In this document: positions 50,520 to 59,894 of the stretch, in pieces
How the letters are laid out: each line of letters begins with the position of its first letter
Numbering within the stretch: the stretch's first letter is position 1
Origin: an uncultured Lachnospiraceae bacterium
GTDB lineage: Bacteria; Bacillota; Clostridia; Lachnospirales; Lachnospiraceae
Direction of reading: 5' to 3'
DNA: 64,000 bases
Assembly (NCBI GenBank): GCA_910585345.1
Contig: CAJUDS010000007.1
Span: forward strand, 54,546-118,545
Translations under genes and position numbers: made by a program
The notes under the pieces: model-generated
The model's input: only the letters and a program-made list of their open reading frames with translations
Databases searched by the model: none
Told to the model about the DNA's origin: nothing

Positions 50520-50972
50520 ATGGAAAATTTTGACACACTTCCCAGAGATACTGCCCAAAAGGCAGAATATTGTAGGGAAAACAAAAAAGAAAAAGAGCGC
50601 CCCCTTAAAATTCTGGTTGCGGAAGACGTGGAATTAAATGCGGAAATTCTGATTGAGATTTTAGCAATGAAAGGGGTTGCCACCGCCTATGCCGAAAACG
50701 GAGAACAGGCTCTGGAATTATTCCGCAATTCCGCAATCGGTGAATTTGATTTGATCCTGATGGATATGCAGATGCCCGTTATGGACGGCTGCACCGCGTC
50801 CAGGGCAATCCGCAGCCTCGACCGCACAGACGCACAGTCCGTTATCATTTACGCCTGCACTGCCAACTCATGCGGGGAAGATCAGGAATTGGCCATACAG
50901 AGCGGCATGGACGGCTTTCTCGAAAAACCGATCGACGTCCCTTCGCTCCTGGAAAAAATGAAAACCCCATAA
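50520..50972 (+). CDS. Stand-alone receiver-domain protein
   Basis: The 150-residue protein is a single CheY-like receiver after about 28 extra N-terminal residues. Acidic residues in VAEDVELN, phospho-Asp 82 in MDMQMPVMDG, CTAN in place of the usual TA(L/K)T region and Lys in LEKPID are all present. The sequence is closest to receivers at the end of hybrid kinases (LILMDMQMPVMDG), so it may be what is left of one. No kinase is encoded nearby and the upstream DNA is a repeat element. The ribosome binding site is weak. Confidence 0.8.
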   Translation: MENFDTLPRDTAQKAEYCRENKKEKERPLKILVAEDVELNAEILIEILAMKGVATAYAENGEQALELFRNSAIGEFDLILMDMQMPVMDGCTASRAIRSLDRTDAQSVIIYACTANSCGEDQELAIQSGMDGFLEKPIDVPSLLEKMKTP

Positions 50973-51014
50973 GGCAGGCGGAGGCAGGGCGTCCATTTAA
51001 CGAATGCCGCGAGG

Positions 51015-51080
51015 GTCAAAAACCCCGACTTGGCCGCGTTGCAATTGACGCCCCGTCAGCCTGCTGCGGGGTTTTTTGAC
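51015..51080. terminator. Bidirectional terminator between the receiver and aldolase genes
   Basis: The inner hairpin 51051-51071 (CCCCG/CGGGG plus CAG/CTG) is followed by TTTTTT for rightward transcripts. The outer arms 51015-51027 and 51067-51080 (GTCAAAAACCCCG and its complement) can serve leftward transcripts. Confidence 0.75.
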
Positions 51081-51085
51081 TGTCT

Positions 51086-51940
51086 TTATCCGCGCCTTCC
51101 TTTTTCCACGGCGCCAAACAGACGGATTTTTTCTGCAGTCACTGCTTTCACCGCCTCTATCTCATAGGGAATGAGCCCTGTCATCGTCTTCTCACCCGCT
51201 GCCAGACCCTTTTCCAAACCGGCCCTTCCGGCTTTATCAATGTCCGTAAAAATATTGATCTTGGCAATGCCAAGCTCCACCGCTCTGCGGAAATCATCAT
51301 CCGCCAGGCCGGAACCGCCATGCAGCACCAACGGCAGATTTGTCTTTTGCGAGATCGCATTAATGCGCGCAAAATCCAGTTTCGGCACAAACGCGTAATC
51401 ACCGTGCGCGTTGCCCACTGCAACGGCCAGCGCGTCGACGCCTGTCCGTCTCACGAAATCCGCCGCCATATCCGGATCCGTAAAGTAATCGCTTGGATTT
51501 TCCAGTTTTCCTGTACCCGCATTGTCTCCCACATGCCCCAGCTCGCCTTCTACGGTAGCGCCCATGGCATGACAGATCTCCGCCATCCGTGAAATCATCT
51601 CCACATTTTCTTCATAGGAGGCTGTGGAGCAGTCGTACATCACGGATGTAAAGCCCAGCTTCAGCGCCTCCATACACCGTTCAAAGGTCAGGCCGTGATC
51701 ATAATGCACGCATACGGGAACGGATGCTTTGCGCGCCATGGGGATCACATACTCCGCCACACGTTCCAGCTCCATCACAGGAAGCAGGACTTCCGCCGTG
51801 CCTATCATGACCGGCGCCTGCAGCTCCTGCGCCGTCTCGATAACGGCTCTGGCCATTTCCACATTAACCGCATTAAAAAATCCTACCCCATAGCCCCCTT
51901 TTCGGGCAGGCAGCAGTATATCATTCATATTTACAAGCAT
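51086..51940 (-). CDS. Class II fructose-bisphosphate aldolase family protein
   Basis: The 284-residue zinc aldolase has HYDHGLTFE with zinc ligands, VEGELGHVGD, AVGNAHGDY and the phosphate-binding HGGSGLADDDF. The family includes fructose-1,6-, tagatose-1,6- and ketose-1-phosphate aldolases. The neighbours (a PfkB kinase and a sugar isomerase) suggest it cleaves the phosphorylated ketose they would make. CAGGAGG precedes the ATG. It is the last gene of the operon. Confidence 0.9.
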   Translation of the reverse strand: MLVNMNDILLPARKGGYGVGFFNAVNVEMARAVIETAQELQAPVMIGTAEVLLPVMELERVAEYVIPMARKASVPVCVHYDHGLTFERCMEALKLGFTSVMYDCSTASYEENVEMISRMAEICHAMGATVEGELGHVGDNAGTGKLENPSDYFTDPDMAADFVRRTGVDALAVAVGNAHGDYAFVPKLDFARINAISQKTNLPLVLHGGSGLADDDFRRAVELGIAKINIFTDIDKAGRAGLEKGLAAGEKTMTGLIPYEIEAVKAVTAEKIRLFGAVEKGRRG

Positions 51941-51994
51941 AGCTGTTTTCCTCCTGTCGTCTTGTCTGCCGCTGCGCAGACTCCCGCTTCTTTG

Positions 51995-53110
51995 TCAAGA
52001 TTTTTTCCATCCGGCGTCAATCTTTTTTTCCAACTCATCCAGAGAACTGATACCGCTCAAGGCATCGTAGCACGCCACACAGGCCGCCCCGGCCGCAGTG
52101 GACAACTGCATACACCGTTCTACGGATTTCCCATTCAGCATGGCGGTCAGAAATGCGGCGATGCTCGTATCTCCGGCTCCGGTCGCCGACCTTACACAGT
52201 CCGGAAGATAGCTGTGCTCAAATCCCTCCCGGCCCCGCCACTCTTTTGTATCCAGTCCTGCGCGGCGGCTGATGCCGGACAACGCGCCTTCGTCCGCAGT
52301 GCGGTAATACATACCGCGCGCACCGCATTTAATCACAACAACCCTGGCGCCGTAAGTCATACACTGCTTGGCAAGCGGGCGTACATCCCTGTCAATATCC
52401 AATATTTCCGTGATGTCCCTTCCGGCCGCCGCGCGCTGCCACTGCGTAAAACGCTCATAATCCAGCATATAACACAGTTCTTCCGCACTCGGCACAAAAA
52501 AATCCACAAAAGGCAGTGTCCTTTGTAAGATATGGTTCCAATCCGCCGCTCCTGCATCCGATTCCTCGTCTACGGCCGCCAAATCGAGCGAGGTAGCGCA
52601 TCCCGCCGCTTTTGCTTTCCGAAAAAGCGCTTCCAGCTCCGCACCGCCTTCCTCGTACATTCTGCGCATAATCGGCGGATATCCGAAATGAAACAAATCC
52701 GCTCCCTGCAAAGCCTCCTCTGCCACATCCGCTGCACAAAACGTATGGTTTGCACCCGGATGGTGCAGAAAAATACGGTCGATTCCCGGCACAGCCAGCA
52801 CTACGGTATACGACGTCGTCTCCGAATCCAGACGTATCATGCCCTCCGCCGCGCCATATTTGCGCAAAATGCTGCAGACCATATCGCCAAACGCATCTGT
52901 GCCGATTTTTCCCATCAGCGACACGTCGGCGCCCATAATCTTCATGGCAAGCCCCGTATTCGCCACCGCGCCTCCCGTATGCACCTCTGCATTCTCCATG
53001 TGGAGCAGCTTGCCCGGAAGCAGCAGCGCCCCAATATCAGTCTCTTTTCTGGCCGGAAATTTGGGCGTGATATCCAGGCAGATATGCCCCGCTACGATTA
53101 CCTTCTTCAT
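51995..53110 (-). CDS. PfkB-family carbohydrate kinase
   Basis: The 371-residue kinase has the family's N-terminal GGAVANTGLAMKIMGADVSL and C-terminal SATGAGDTSIAAFLTAML with the catalytic Asp. It would phosphorylate a ketose made by the upstream isomerase for the downstream aldolase. The ribosome binding site before the ATG is weak, which is compatible with coupling to the isomerase gene, whose stop lies only 3 bp upstream. Confidence 0.88.
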   Translation of the reverse strand: MKKVIVAGHICLDITPKFPARKETDIGALLLPGKLLHMENAEVHTGGAVANTGLAMKIMGADVSLMGKIGTDAFGDMVCSILRKYGAAEGMIRLDSETTSYTVVLAVPGIDRIFLHHPGANHTFCAADVAEEALQGADLFHFGYPPIMRRMYEEGGAELEALFRKAKAAGCATSLDLAAVDEESDAGAADWNHILQRTLPFVDFFVPSAEELCYMLDYERFTQWQRAAAGRDITEILDIDRDVRPLAKQCMTYGARVVVIKCGARGMYYRTADEGALSGISRRAGLDTKEWRGREGFEHSYLPDCVRSATGAGDTSIAAFLTAMLNGKSVERCMQLSTAAGAACVACYDALSGISSLDELEKKIDAGWKKS

Positions 53111-53113
53111 CTT

Positions 53114-53696
53114 TTAAACCATCCCCATTAAAAGTTTCATAACGTACAACTCCAATGATTCAAAATCACGATTTTCCACACATTTTTTCTGGAACGCATA
53201 ATCGAACCTGTCCACCTTTTCCTCCAGCATTTTAAATATTGCAAGGCTGGTCTCTAAGTGTTTGTAGCTGTCCGCGTCTTTTGTAGTGCGCATTGCTTTC
53301 ACATCAAGGCCCACATATTCTCCATGTTCTCCATATCCATTCTCTTTCAGGACTTTGACCTGGTTAAAAGCGGCGCGCAGATTTTCCACGCCAAAGGACT
53401 TGTCCTGGTCATATTTAATCCCATTCTGGTCGTTCAGATGGACCGTCATCAGCTTGCCCATTGCCAGCACAAAACCAATCTCATGCGCCGGATCAAGCCC
53501 CGCCAGAATGGCATGCGCGCTTTCCAGATTCCCGCCGACTCTCGCCGGATCAATTGTAGCTGCCGAGATTGCCAATACATGACCCATCGTCCCACAGATC
53601 GATCGGTCGATCGGCTCATTGGGCTTTGGTGCAATACAGATACGGATTTTTGCATCGTAAGCCGGCATTTTATTGATCAAATCTGAATTTACTCAT
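53114..53696 (-). pseudogene. Sugar isomerase (xylose/rhamnose isomerase-like), internally deleted
   Basis: The C-terminal 180 or so residues are a TIM-barrel sugar isomerase half (KIRICIAPKPNEP, HAILAGLDPAHEIGF, VHLNDQNGIKYDQDKSFG). The N-terminal half is missing. Upstream, a good ribosome binding site and ATG at 53696 give MSKFRFDQ then a stop; this looks like the family's own N-terminus. It joins the remaining part out of frame at about 53680. An internal deletion of roughly 150 codons therefore explains the structure. The family is normally about 340 residues. Confidence 0.75.
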
Positions 53697-53911
53697 TTTA
53701 CCGCTCCCTTCCATACCTTTCATAGGACAGACATATTCTGCCCTGCAGACACCTGTCTTCTGTTTCTCAGCTTCCCTCTTATCCTATCATCAGGCAGCGT
53801 TTATTTCCCGCCTGAATTTGCGGTAAAAATATGACAAGTTTGCGGTTTACTGTTATACTGTCTTACACAGGCAAAAAGTCACGGAGCCCCCTGCCCCGGA
53901 AAGGAGTCGCC

Positions 53912-54706
53912 ATGGAACGGAATGAATATGAAATTGTCTCTTATAATAATATAAGTTTTCATATATTTATTGTCAATCCTTACAACAGCCATGAAATCAA
54001 AGGAACTGACGATACTCTGATCGTCTCCCTACAGGTATCACCGTTATTTTTCTCCCATTATTTTCCACAGATCGAAGACATTGCTTTTGACCATTTCTCT
54101 CTGCACACCGGAACGGACGCGCTCTGCTGCGGACAGATCCGCGCTGTTCTTTTTGATCTGGCTTCCGCCTATTACCAGCATGAGGATTATGCTCCTGTGC
54201 GCTGCGCTATGCTGGTCAACCGGCTTTTCCTCTGCCTGCTGGACACCCAGACCCACCACGTTGTTCCTCAAAAAGAAAAACAGGCCCGCATCAGCAAAGG
54301 ACAACGGATGCGCAGGATCATTCGTTACATTGACGAGCATTCTACAGAAAAGCTGCTCCTCTCCGATATCGCACGGCAGGAGCAGCTTGATCTGTACTAT
54401 TTGTCACATTTTTTCAGGGAATCCTTCGGTATCAGTTTCCAAAGCTATCTGACCAAAATACGCTGCGAACATGCAAGACACCTGCTGCTGACCAACGATT
54501 CCCTTCCCGGAATCAGCCTGAGCTGCGGTTTCTCCGACCAGAAATATTTTAAAAAAGGCTTTCTGACCCAGTACGGATGCACCCCAAAAGACTACCGCCG
54601 CCGCTTCCGGTCAGCGCATCCAAAGCAGCAGCGCAGAGCCATGCTCACCACGCAGAAATTTCTGTCTGACCGGGACGCTCTGGCTGTGCTGGAAAAGTAC
54701 CGCTGA
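53912..54706 (+). CDS. AraC-family transcriptional regulator
   Basis: The 264-residue protein ends with an AraC double helix-turn-helix (LLLSDIARQEQLDLYYLSHF and LPGISLSCGFSDQKYFKKGF). Its N-terminal region has cupin-like sensor strands. The ATG at 53912 follows AAAGGAG; the frame extends upstream without support. It diverges from the isomerase-kinase-aldolase operon and is its likely activator. Confidence 0.88.
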   Translation: MERNEYEIVSYNNISFHIFIVNPYNSHEIKGTDDTLIVSLQVSPLFFSHYFPQIEDIAFDHFSLHTGTDALCCGQIRAVLFDLASAYYQHEDYAPVRCAMLVNRLFLCLLDTQTHHVVPQKEKQARISKGQRMRRIIRYIDEHSTEKLLLSDIARQEQLDLYYLSHFFRESFGISFQSYLTKIRCEHARHLLLTNDSLPGISLSCGFSDQKYFKKGFLTQYGCTPKDYRRRFRSAHPKQQRRAMLTTQKFLSDRDALAVLEKYR

Positions 54707-54725
54707 ACCGCGCACGGACAAACCG

Positions 54726-56051
54726 TCACTGCAGGCTGGGCCAGTAATCCTGATTGGCTTCGATCAAATCATCCAGAATCTCTTTTGCCACCCCCGCGCT
54801 GGGAACAGTTTTGGAAAGCGTCAGCGCCTGCCACAGTTTTTGATAGCTGCGCTCACAGTAAGCCTCTACAACCAGTTTTTCCACTGCCGCCTGCTGCTGC
54901 ATCATTCCAAGCTGGAAGGTAGGGATATCGCCCTGGCAAAGCGGCTCCGGTCCGTCCGAACCGACCAGACAAGGCACTTCCACCATCGCATGCGGATCAA
55001 AGTTGGATATGGCGCCCTTGTTCTCCACAATACAGAGCATTCTTTCATGGGTATTATACGCAATGGCGCGCGCCAAGTCCACGATGAACGCCGCATGATT
55101 GTCAATCTCAAACTCTGTGCCGGAAAATTCCCCCGCTTCTATAATGCTGCGGGCAGCTCCGAATACTTTCTTTTCTCTTCCGTCCATCACTTCATTGGCC
55201 CTTGTATAATCAGGATCGCTGTGCTCCACCACATAATCCGGATACAGATAATACTTCAAATACGTATTCGGCAGACAGTCCGGCGTTACTGCCAGCAGAT
55301 CGGCCGCCTTTTTGTGCGTTGCCTGCCAGCTCTCATCCATATGCTGCGTTTCAATGGCTTTCTGCGTCAAATATCCGTTTTTGCTTACATAGTCGATTAG
55401 CTGGGCCGTATAATCCGTGCCGTCCTTGTCTTTTACACTTGTCCACCAGCCAAAATGATTCAGCCCATAATACTTCACATCCAGCTCTTTCGGCGTTTTT
55501 CCGACAATATAGCTCATGCGCCGCAGCGTTCCCACAGGCATATCGCAGATATTGATAATTTTGGAATGTGGATGCAGCACACGGCACGCTTCAGCCACAA
55601 TCGCTGCCGGATTGGAGTAATTCAACATCCAGCACTGCGGGCTGTATTTCTCCATATAGGATATTAATTCCATAATATCAGGAATGCTGCGCAGGCCGTA
55701 CGCAATCCCGCCAGGACCGCACGTTTCCTGTCCTACTACGCCATGGCGCAGCGGAATCTTCTCATCCAGCTCCCGCATGGGGTAACCGCCGCTGCGGATA
55801 TGCGCCATACAAAAATCCACATCAGTAAACGCTTCTTCGGGATCCGTAGTATAGGAAAACTGTACGTCAGGCGCCACTTTTTTCAGTGCGATTTCCACTG
55901 CCCTGGCAATGGTTTCCTGCCTTTCTTTGTTGTTATCGTACAATTTCAAACTGCGGATTGGAAAGCGGTCCAGACTGTCCATCAGCATCATGACAATGCC
56001 CGGTGTATATGTGCTGCCGCCTCCTGCGATTACTACAGAAAATTTATCCAT
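54726..56051 (-). CDS. Family 4 glycosidase, 6-phospho-alpha-glucosidase-like
   Basis: GH4 enzymes hydrolyse phosphorylated disaccharides with NAD and a divalent metal. The 441-residue protein has the NAD loop VVIAGGGSTYTPG, the metal Cys and His in CDMPVG and GLNHFGWW, and MLNYSNPAAIV. The CDMP motif is typical of 6-phospho-alpha-glucosidases, whereas beta-acting relatives have CNxP. Its substrate would come from the alpha-glucoside PTS encoded just upstream. The ATG at 56051 follows AAGAAGGGG. Confidence 0.88.
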   Translation of the reverse strand: MDKFSVVIAGGGSTYTPGIVMMLMDSLDRFPIRSLKLYDNNKERQETIARAVEIALKKVAPDVQFSYTTDPEEAFTDVDFCMAHIRSGGYPMRELDEKIPLRHGVVGQETCGPGGIAYGLRSIPDIMELISYMEKYSPQCWMLNYSNPAAIVAEACRVLHPHSKIINICDMPVGTLRRMSYIVGKTPKELDVKYYGLNHFGWWTSVKDKDGTDYTAQLIDYVSKNGYLTQKAIETQHMDESWQATHKKAADLLAVTPDCLPNTYLKYYLYPDYVVEHSDPDYTRANEVMDGREKKVFGAARSIIEAGEFSGTEFEIDNHAAFIVDLARAIAYNTHERMLCIVENKGAISNFDPHAMVEVPCLVGSDGPEPLCQGDIPTFQLGMMQQQAAVEKLVVEAYCERSYQKLWQALTLSKTVPSAGVAKEILDDLIEANQDYWPSLQ

Positions 56052-56100
56052 CTTAAACCCCTTCTTTCCTTGTATAAGGCTGCCATAAATCCGCAGCCGT

Positions 56101-57669
56101 TTATTCATGCTCCGTTATGCCAAGCTCCTGGTCCACTGCCTTGCGGACAGCCGTTACCTTCAGCCCGTAGACAACCTGTACATTTTTTCCTTTCTTGATG
56201 ACAGCCGCGGCTCCGGTCTGGTTTTTGAGCACGTTTTCATCGACAAGCTCAGGATTCTCTAATTCCGTACGCAGGCGGGTATAACAGTTCGTTACTTTTA
56301 GAATATTCTCTTTTCCGCCAAGCGCCTGTACGATCGCCGCCGCATCTACCTTTTCCCCTGCGGTTTTTTCTTTGTACTCCGCCTTTGAGTGGAGCTTCAT
56401 CTCCATGCCCTCGCTTTCCCGTCCCAGTGTTTTCAGATTAAACTTCACAATCAGGAATCGGAAAATCACATAATATAACGCAAAATATACAAGTCCCACG
56501 ACAATGTACAACGGCCATCTGGTTTTGGCAGTGCCAAGCGGCACATTGTACAACAGGAAATCAATAAATCCGTTCGGTCCGATTGCACGGCAGCCAAGCA
56601 GATTTAACGCTACGAAGCTGGAACCGGCCAGAACCGCATGCACGACAAACAACACCGGCGCAACAAACAGGAAACTGAACTCGATCGGTTCCGTAACGCC
56701 CGCAATAAAGGAAGTAACGGCTGCCGTCACCAATACGGCTTTGATCTTTTTCCTGTTTTCCTTGCGTGCCGTATGATACATGGCAAGGCAGGCGCCCAGC
56801 AGTCCGAACATTTTGGAAATGCCCCGCGCATCCCATATTACGGATGGACTCAGCAGCTGCACAGCTTCATCGGCAATTTCCGCATAATAGATATTACGCG
56901 CGCCTTCTAAAAGTTGTCCGCCCACCGTAGCCGTGCCGCCAAGAGACGTATAAAGGAATGGGGTATACACCAGATGATGCAGACCTGTCGGAATCAATAG
57001 ACGTTCCAGCGTTCCGTATACGAACAGCCCAAAATTACCCGAGCTCTGGATAAACGCGCCCAGCGCATTGATCCCCGACTGTACAAAGGGCCATACAAAG
57101 GTCAGAACAACGGCCATAACTACCATAATCGGTATCAGAACAATAAATACAAACCGTGTCCCTCCGTAAATCTGAAAGGCATTGTTAAACTCCGTCTCAC
57201 AAAAGCGGTTATGCACGAGCGCCACGACCACGCCCAGCATCAGCCCCAGGAACACGCCCATGTCCAGAACCTGCACGCCCAGAACCATCGCCTGTCCTGT
57301 ACCGCTCAGACTGCCTTCCACCAGCATTCCCCGAAGTCCCATAAATTTGTTCATGGCGTTAATAAATACGAGGAAAGCCAGAAGGGAGATAAATCCTGCC
57401 TCCGATTTCTTTTTGTCTGCCAGCCCCACCGCCAGCCCGACACAGAAAATAATACCCAGATTGGTCAGAATCGCTGTCAGAGAACCGGACAGCAGACTTC
57501 CGAAACCTGTCGTTACAGGATTATCCAGAAATGGCATCACCTCCTGCAGCCTCGTGTTTGTAAAGAGATTTCCTACAGCGATTAAGATACCAGCTATAGG
57601 AAGAATCAGCACTGGGATGAACATTGCTTTGGAAAATTTCTGCATTGCATCCATAAGTTTGTCTTTCAT
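56101..57669 (-). CDS. PTS EIICB component, alpha-glucoside/maltose type
   Basis: The 522-residue permease has an EIIC domain with about ten helices (TGLHHLVYTPFLYTSLGGTA and the ITEPIEFSF-like motif VTEPIEFSFLFVAP) and a C-terminal EIIB domain. The phospho-Cys lies in VTNCYTRLRTELEN. It imports and phosphorylates a sugar, using EIIA from elsewhere. The linked GH4 enzyme and RpiR regulator point to maltose- or other alpha-glucosides. It is the middle gene of the RpiR-PTS-GH4 operon. Confidence 0.92.
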   Translation of the reverse strand: MKDKLMDAMQKFSKAMFIPVLILPIAGILIAVGNLFTNTRLQEVMPFLDNPVTTGFGSLLSGSLTAILTNLGIIFCVGLAVGLADKKKSEAGFISLLAFLVFINAMNKFMGLRGMLVEGSLSGTGQAMVLGVQVLDMGVFLGLMLGVVVALVHNRFCETEFNNAFQIYGGTRFVFIVLIPIMVVMAVVLTFVWPFVQSGINALGAFIQSSGNFGLFVYGTLERLLIPTGLHHLVYTPFLYTSLGGTATVGGQLLEGARNIYYAEIADEAVQLLSPSVIWDARGISKMFGLLGACLAMYHTARKENRKKIKAVLVTAAVTSFIAGVTEPIEFSFLFVAPVLFVVHAVLAGSSFVALNLLGCRAIGPNGFIDFLLYNVPLGTAKTRWPLYIVVGLVYFALYYVIFRFLIVKFNLKTLGRESEGMEMKLHSKAEYKEKTAGEKVDAAAIVQALGGKENILKVTNCYTRLRTELENPELVDENVLKNQTGAAAVIKKGKNVQVVYGLKVTAVRKAVDQELGITEHE

Positions 57670-57761
57670 AGGTTTCTCCTTTGGATTTTTACGATTTTTC
57701 GGCCGAATGGATAAGTATACTATGCCATGGGAAACACAGAAAGTAAACGGATTGGGCGCGT

Positions 57762-57794
57762 AAAAAAACGGGTTATCCCAAATGGTAACCCGTT
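57762..57794 (-). terminator. Terminator at the end of the RpiR gene
   Basis: AACGGGTTA and TAACCCGTT (57767-57775 and 57786-57794) form a 9-bp stem followed on the minus strand by seven T. The stem includes the stop codon of the RpiR gene. Read-through into the PTS gene, or a second promoter, would be needed for joint expression. Confidence 0.75.
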
Positions 57795-58557
57795 ACTGAG
57801 GCGGCCCGCTTTTGCAGCGCCGCAGATATTCATAGGCAATCAATTCCACAAGCATCATTGCCTGTGGGAAAAATGTATTCGGCAGAGTATTTAAATCATC
57901 GAGTTTACATAAGTCCTCCACCCGGAACCATACATCGGCGAACCGGCTGACGCTGTTTTCCCGCTCACACGTAATCGCCGCAGTAAAAATACCGTTTTCC
58001 CTGGCAATCTTAATCTTATCCCGTACAAGTGTCGTCTCACCGGATTTGGAAATGCAGAAAAAGCTTCCCATCTGTTCCAGATTGTTCTCAAACATACCAA
58101 CAGAATCTTCCCCGCTGGCAAACATACAGCGCAGTCCCATATTTACCAGCTTGCGCGCCATATAAGTGCCTATGGTGGCCGAAAATCCCGTCGCATAAAT
58201 AAAAATCAAACCGCCCTTACTGTGCACCATATGTTTCGTAAATACTTTTAGATTTGCATACGTATCATAGCTGAGTATCGATGACTGGCAAAATTCCGTC
58301 AGAAAATCCTGCTCTTTTGCCATAGCGCGCTCCGGTTCCTCCGCCATGGCGCGCAGATTATAGCACATATCCACAAAACCGGAATACCCCAGCTTTCTGG
58401 CCAGACGCATAATTGTTGACGTAGAAGTATAATTTTCCTGGGCAATGGAACGGACTCCCTGGGAAAGCGCCGTATCCAGATGCTCCATCAAATACGCCAG
58501 CACCATCCTTTCATTTTCCGTAAGATTCCTGCCCTGGATCAATTTTGTCAGGTTCAT
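57793..58557 (-). CDS. RpiR/MurR-family transcriptional regulator
   Basis: The 254-residue protein has an N-terminal HTH_6 domain (GVRSIAQENYTSTSTIMRLA) and a C-terminal SIS sugar-phosphate-binding domain (FIYATGFSATIGTYMARKL and FCISKSGETTLV). It probably senses a sugar phosphate and controls the PTS-GH4 genes downstream. AAGGAGG precedes the ATG at 58557. The terminator that overlaps its stop suggests partly separate expression. Confidence 0.9.
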   Translation of the reverse strand: MNLTKLIQGRNLTENERMVLAYLMEHLDTALSQGVRSIAQENYTSTSTIMRLARKLGYSGFVDMCYNLRAMAEEPERAMAKEQDFLTEFCQSSILSYDTYANLKVFTKHMVHSKGGLIFIYATGFSATIGTYMARKLVNMGLRCMFASGEDSVGMFENNLEQMGSFFCISKSGETTLVRDKIKIARENGIFTAAITCERENSVSRFADVWFRVEDLCKLDDLNTLPNTFFPQAMMLVELIAYEYLRRCKSGPPQ

Positions 58558-58717
58558 GCTTTCCTCCTTCAGACATGTCTGCCGCACAGTTTGCCGCTTT
58601 GACAGTTCTTTCCGGTTTTCATTATAACTATTTTTATCTGCCTGTCAATTTTTATTCCTTTCGAGGTTCCCCATTTTTACGCGAGGCTGCCGCTGCCGGG
58701 ATTTTGCACTGGCAGAA

Positions 58718-58833
58718 CAATGACATGCACCGTAAAAAGACATTCTCGTAAATTTGTTTGAGATTGGCGGACATTTTTGTCCGAAAATAGCTGACAAATT
58801 TGCAAAAATGCGCTTTTGACCGGTGTGTGAATG
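58718..58833 (+). repeat. 118-bp hairpin repeat, family 3 (copy 2)
   Basis: This is the inverted partner of 48709-48826, with the same ends (CAATGACATGCACCGTAAAA and GGTGTGTGAATG) and the tip GCGGACA-TTTT-TGTCCG. It lies between divergent genes upstream of the promoter at 58903. Confidence 0.75.
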
Positions 58834-58902
58834 TTCTGTCTGTACAAAATCCCGACAATATTCTGTTTATGGAAAAATGGGGAAACCCGAAAAACAATCC
58901 TA

Positions 58903-58931
58903 TTGTGCATCCAATTCGAAAGTGCTATAAT
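58903..58931 (+). promoter_or_regulatory. Promoter of the gene at 58983
   Basis: TTGTGC and a perfect TATAAT are separated by 17 bp, about 50 bp before the ATG. Confidence 0.65.
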
Positions 58932-58982
58932 TTGTATGCAAAAATACAGAAGTCGATCACTCGCAGAAGGAAGGTATTATCG

Positions 58983-59465
58983 ATGGGATTATTTTCAAGA
59001 AAACCCAAAATAGACATGGAAGAAGCACAAAAAAACAAAGTGAAAATGCGCCGGTTATTTAATCAAGCCGTCTCTGACGGAGATTCTTATCAGATTCTCT
59101 ATGCCACCACAGGCTCCACCTGGAAAGAGAGCGGCCTCTTTTCCGACACCCGCGTATACCAGTTTATCAGCCTTGTATTCGGCTACCGGGAGACAGACTG
59201 TAAGATCGTCGCCGTTCCTGTCAATATCGAACTGACCGAATTTTCAGAACCGCTGGAAATACAAATCGCAGAAGTCAAAGCCATAAAATACAGGAAAAAG
59301 GAAGACTCAATGGATATGGACTTTTCGGCACGCGGCAGGCGTTCCATGTATTTTGACTTCGGCGATATAGAACAAAACTCCAAAAGCTTTGTAGACAATG
59401 TCAGCCAGGCTGAAGAGCGTCAAAAACTTATCTCCTTTCTGGAACAGTATAAGGCAAAGCTATAA
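58983..59465 (+). CDS. Conserved cytoplasmic protein, function unknown
   Basis: The 160-residue protein has no signal peptide or membrane segment. It begins MGLFSRKPKIDMEEAQ and has a mixed alpha/beta core (YQILYATTGSTWKESGLF, then VNIELTEFSEPLEIQIAEVK) and a helical end. I do not recognise the family. AAGGAAGG precedes the ATG, and a good promoter is present. It is a single-gene transcript. Confidence 0.75.
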   Translation: MGLFSRKPKIDMEEAQKNKVKMRRLFNQAVSDGDSYQILYATTGSTWKESGLFSDTRVYQFISLVFGYRETDCKIVAVPVNIELTEFSEPLEIQIAEVKAIKYRKKEDSMDMDFSARGRRSMYFDFGDIEQNSKSFVDNVSQAEERQKLISFLEQYKAKL

Positions 59466-59894
59466 AACGAGCCTTACCGCATAAAGACGGGAAAGGAAAC
59501 GGACATCCTCACTGATTGCAACCGTACCCGTATTCTTTTCCCGGTTTTTTCCGCTTTCTTTTCAAATTCTTCGCGTTCTTTTCTGCGCTTCTCAATCGCA
59601 TTTTCACGCTCTGTTTCCGTCTTTTCTCCTGCCTGCTTTGCCTCCTTGAAGACACGCAAAAAAAGGGGGACGCATCCGTTTCCTATTTGCCCCGGCCCCG
59701 GCAATCCCTTCCATTATCTTCGCATTCCTATCACCGCCCCTCTTTTTTCCTTTCGAATGTTTAAAATCTTCACCCTGTCTTTTGGCGTTACCGTGATACA
59801 GATTAGACATTTGCTGCAAAAAGCACGCTTCCTGTCATAAACGGCACAAAAACTGCTATTGCCATATCCTCCGCCGTCCACACCGGGCAGCAGA
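59466..59894. other. Stretch without a confident gene
   Basis: Minus-strand frames here read as Lys/Glu/Arg-rich peptides (around 59530-59640) but lack a ribosome binding site and clear ends. They may be a decayed gene fragment. Purine runs explain the composition. No RNA gene or repeat is seen. Confidence 0.35.

Noticed and set aside
50520..50972. Complete two-component system
   Set aside because: Only a receiver is present; no kinase or output domain is encoded nearby.
59474..59819. Small Lys/Glu-rich minus-strand gene
   Set aside because: No ribosome binding site or plausible start; the composition reflects pyrimidine runs on the plus strand.
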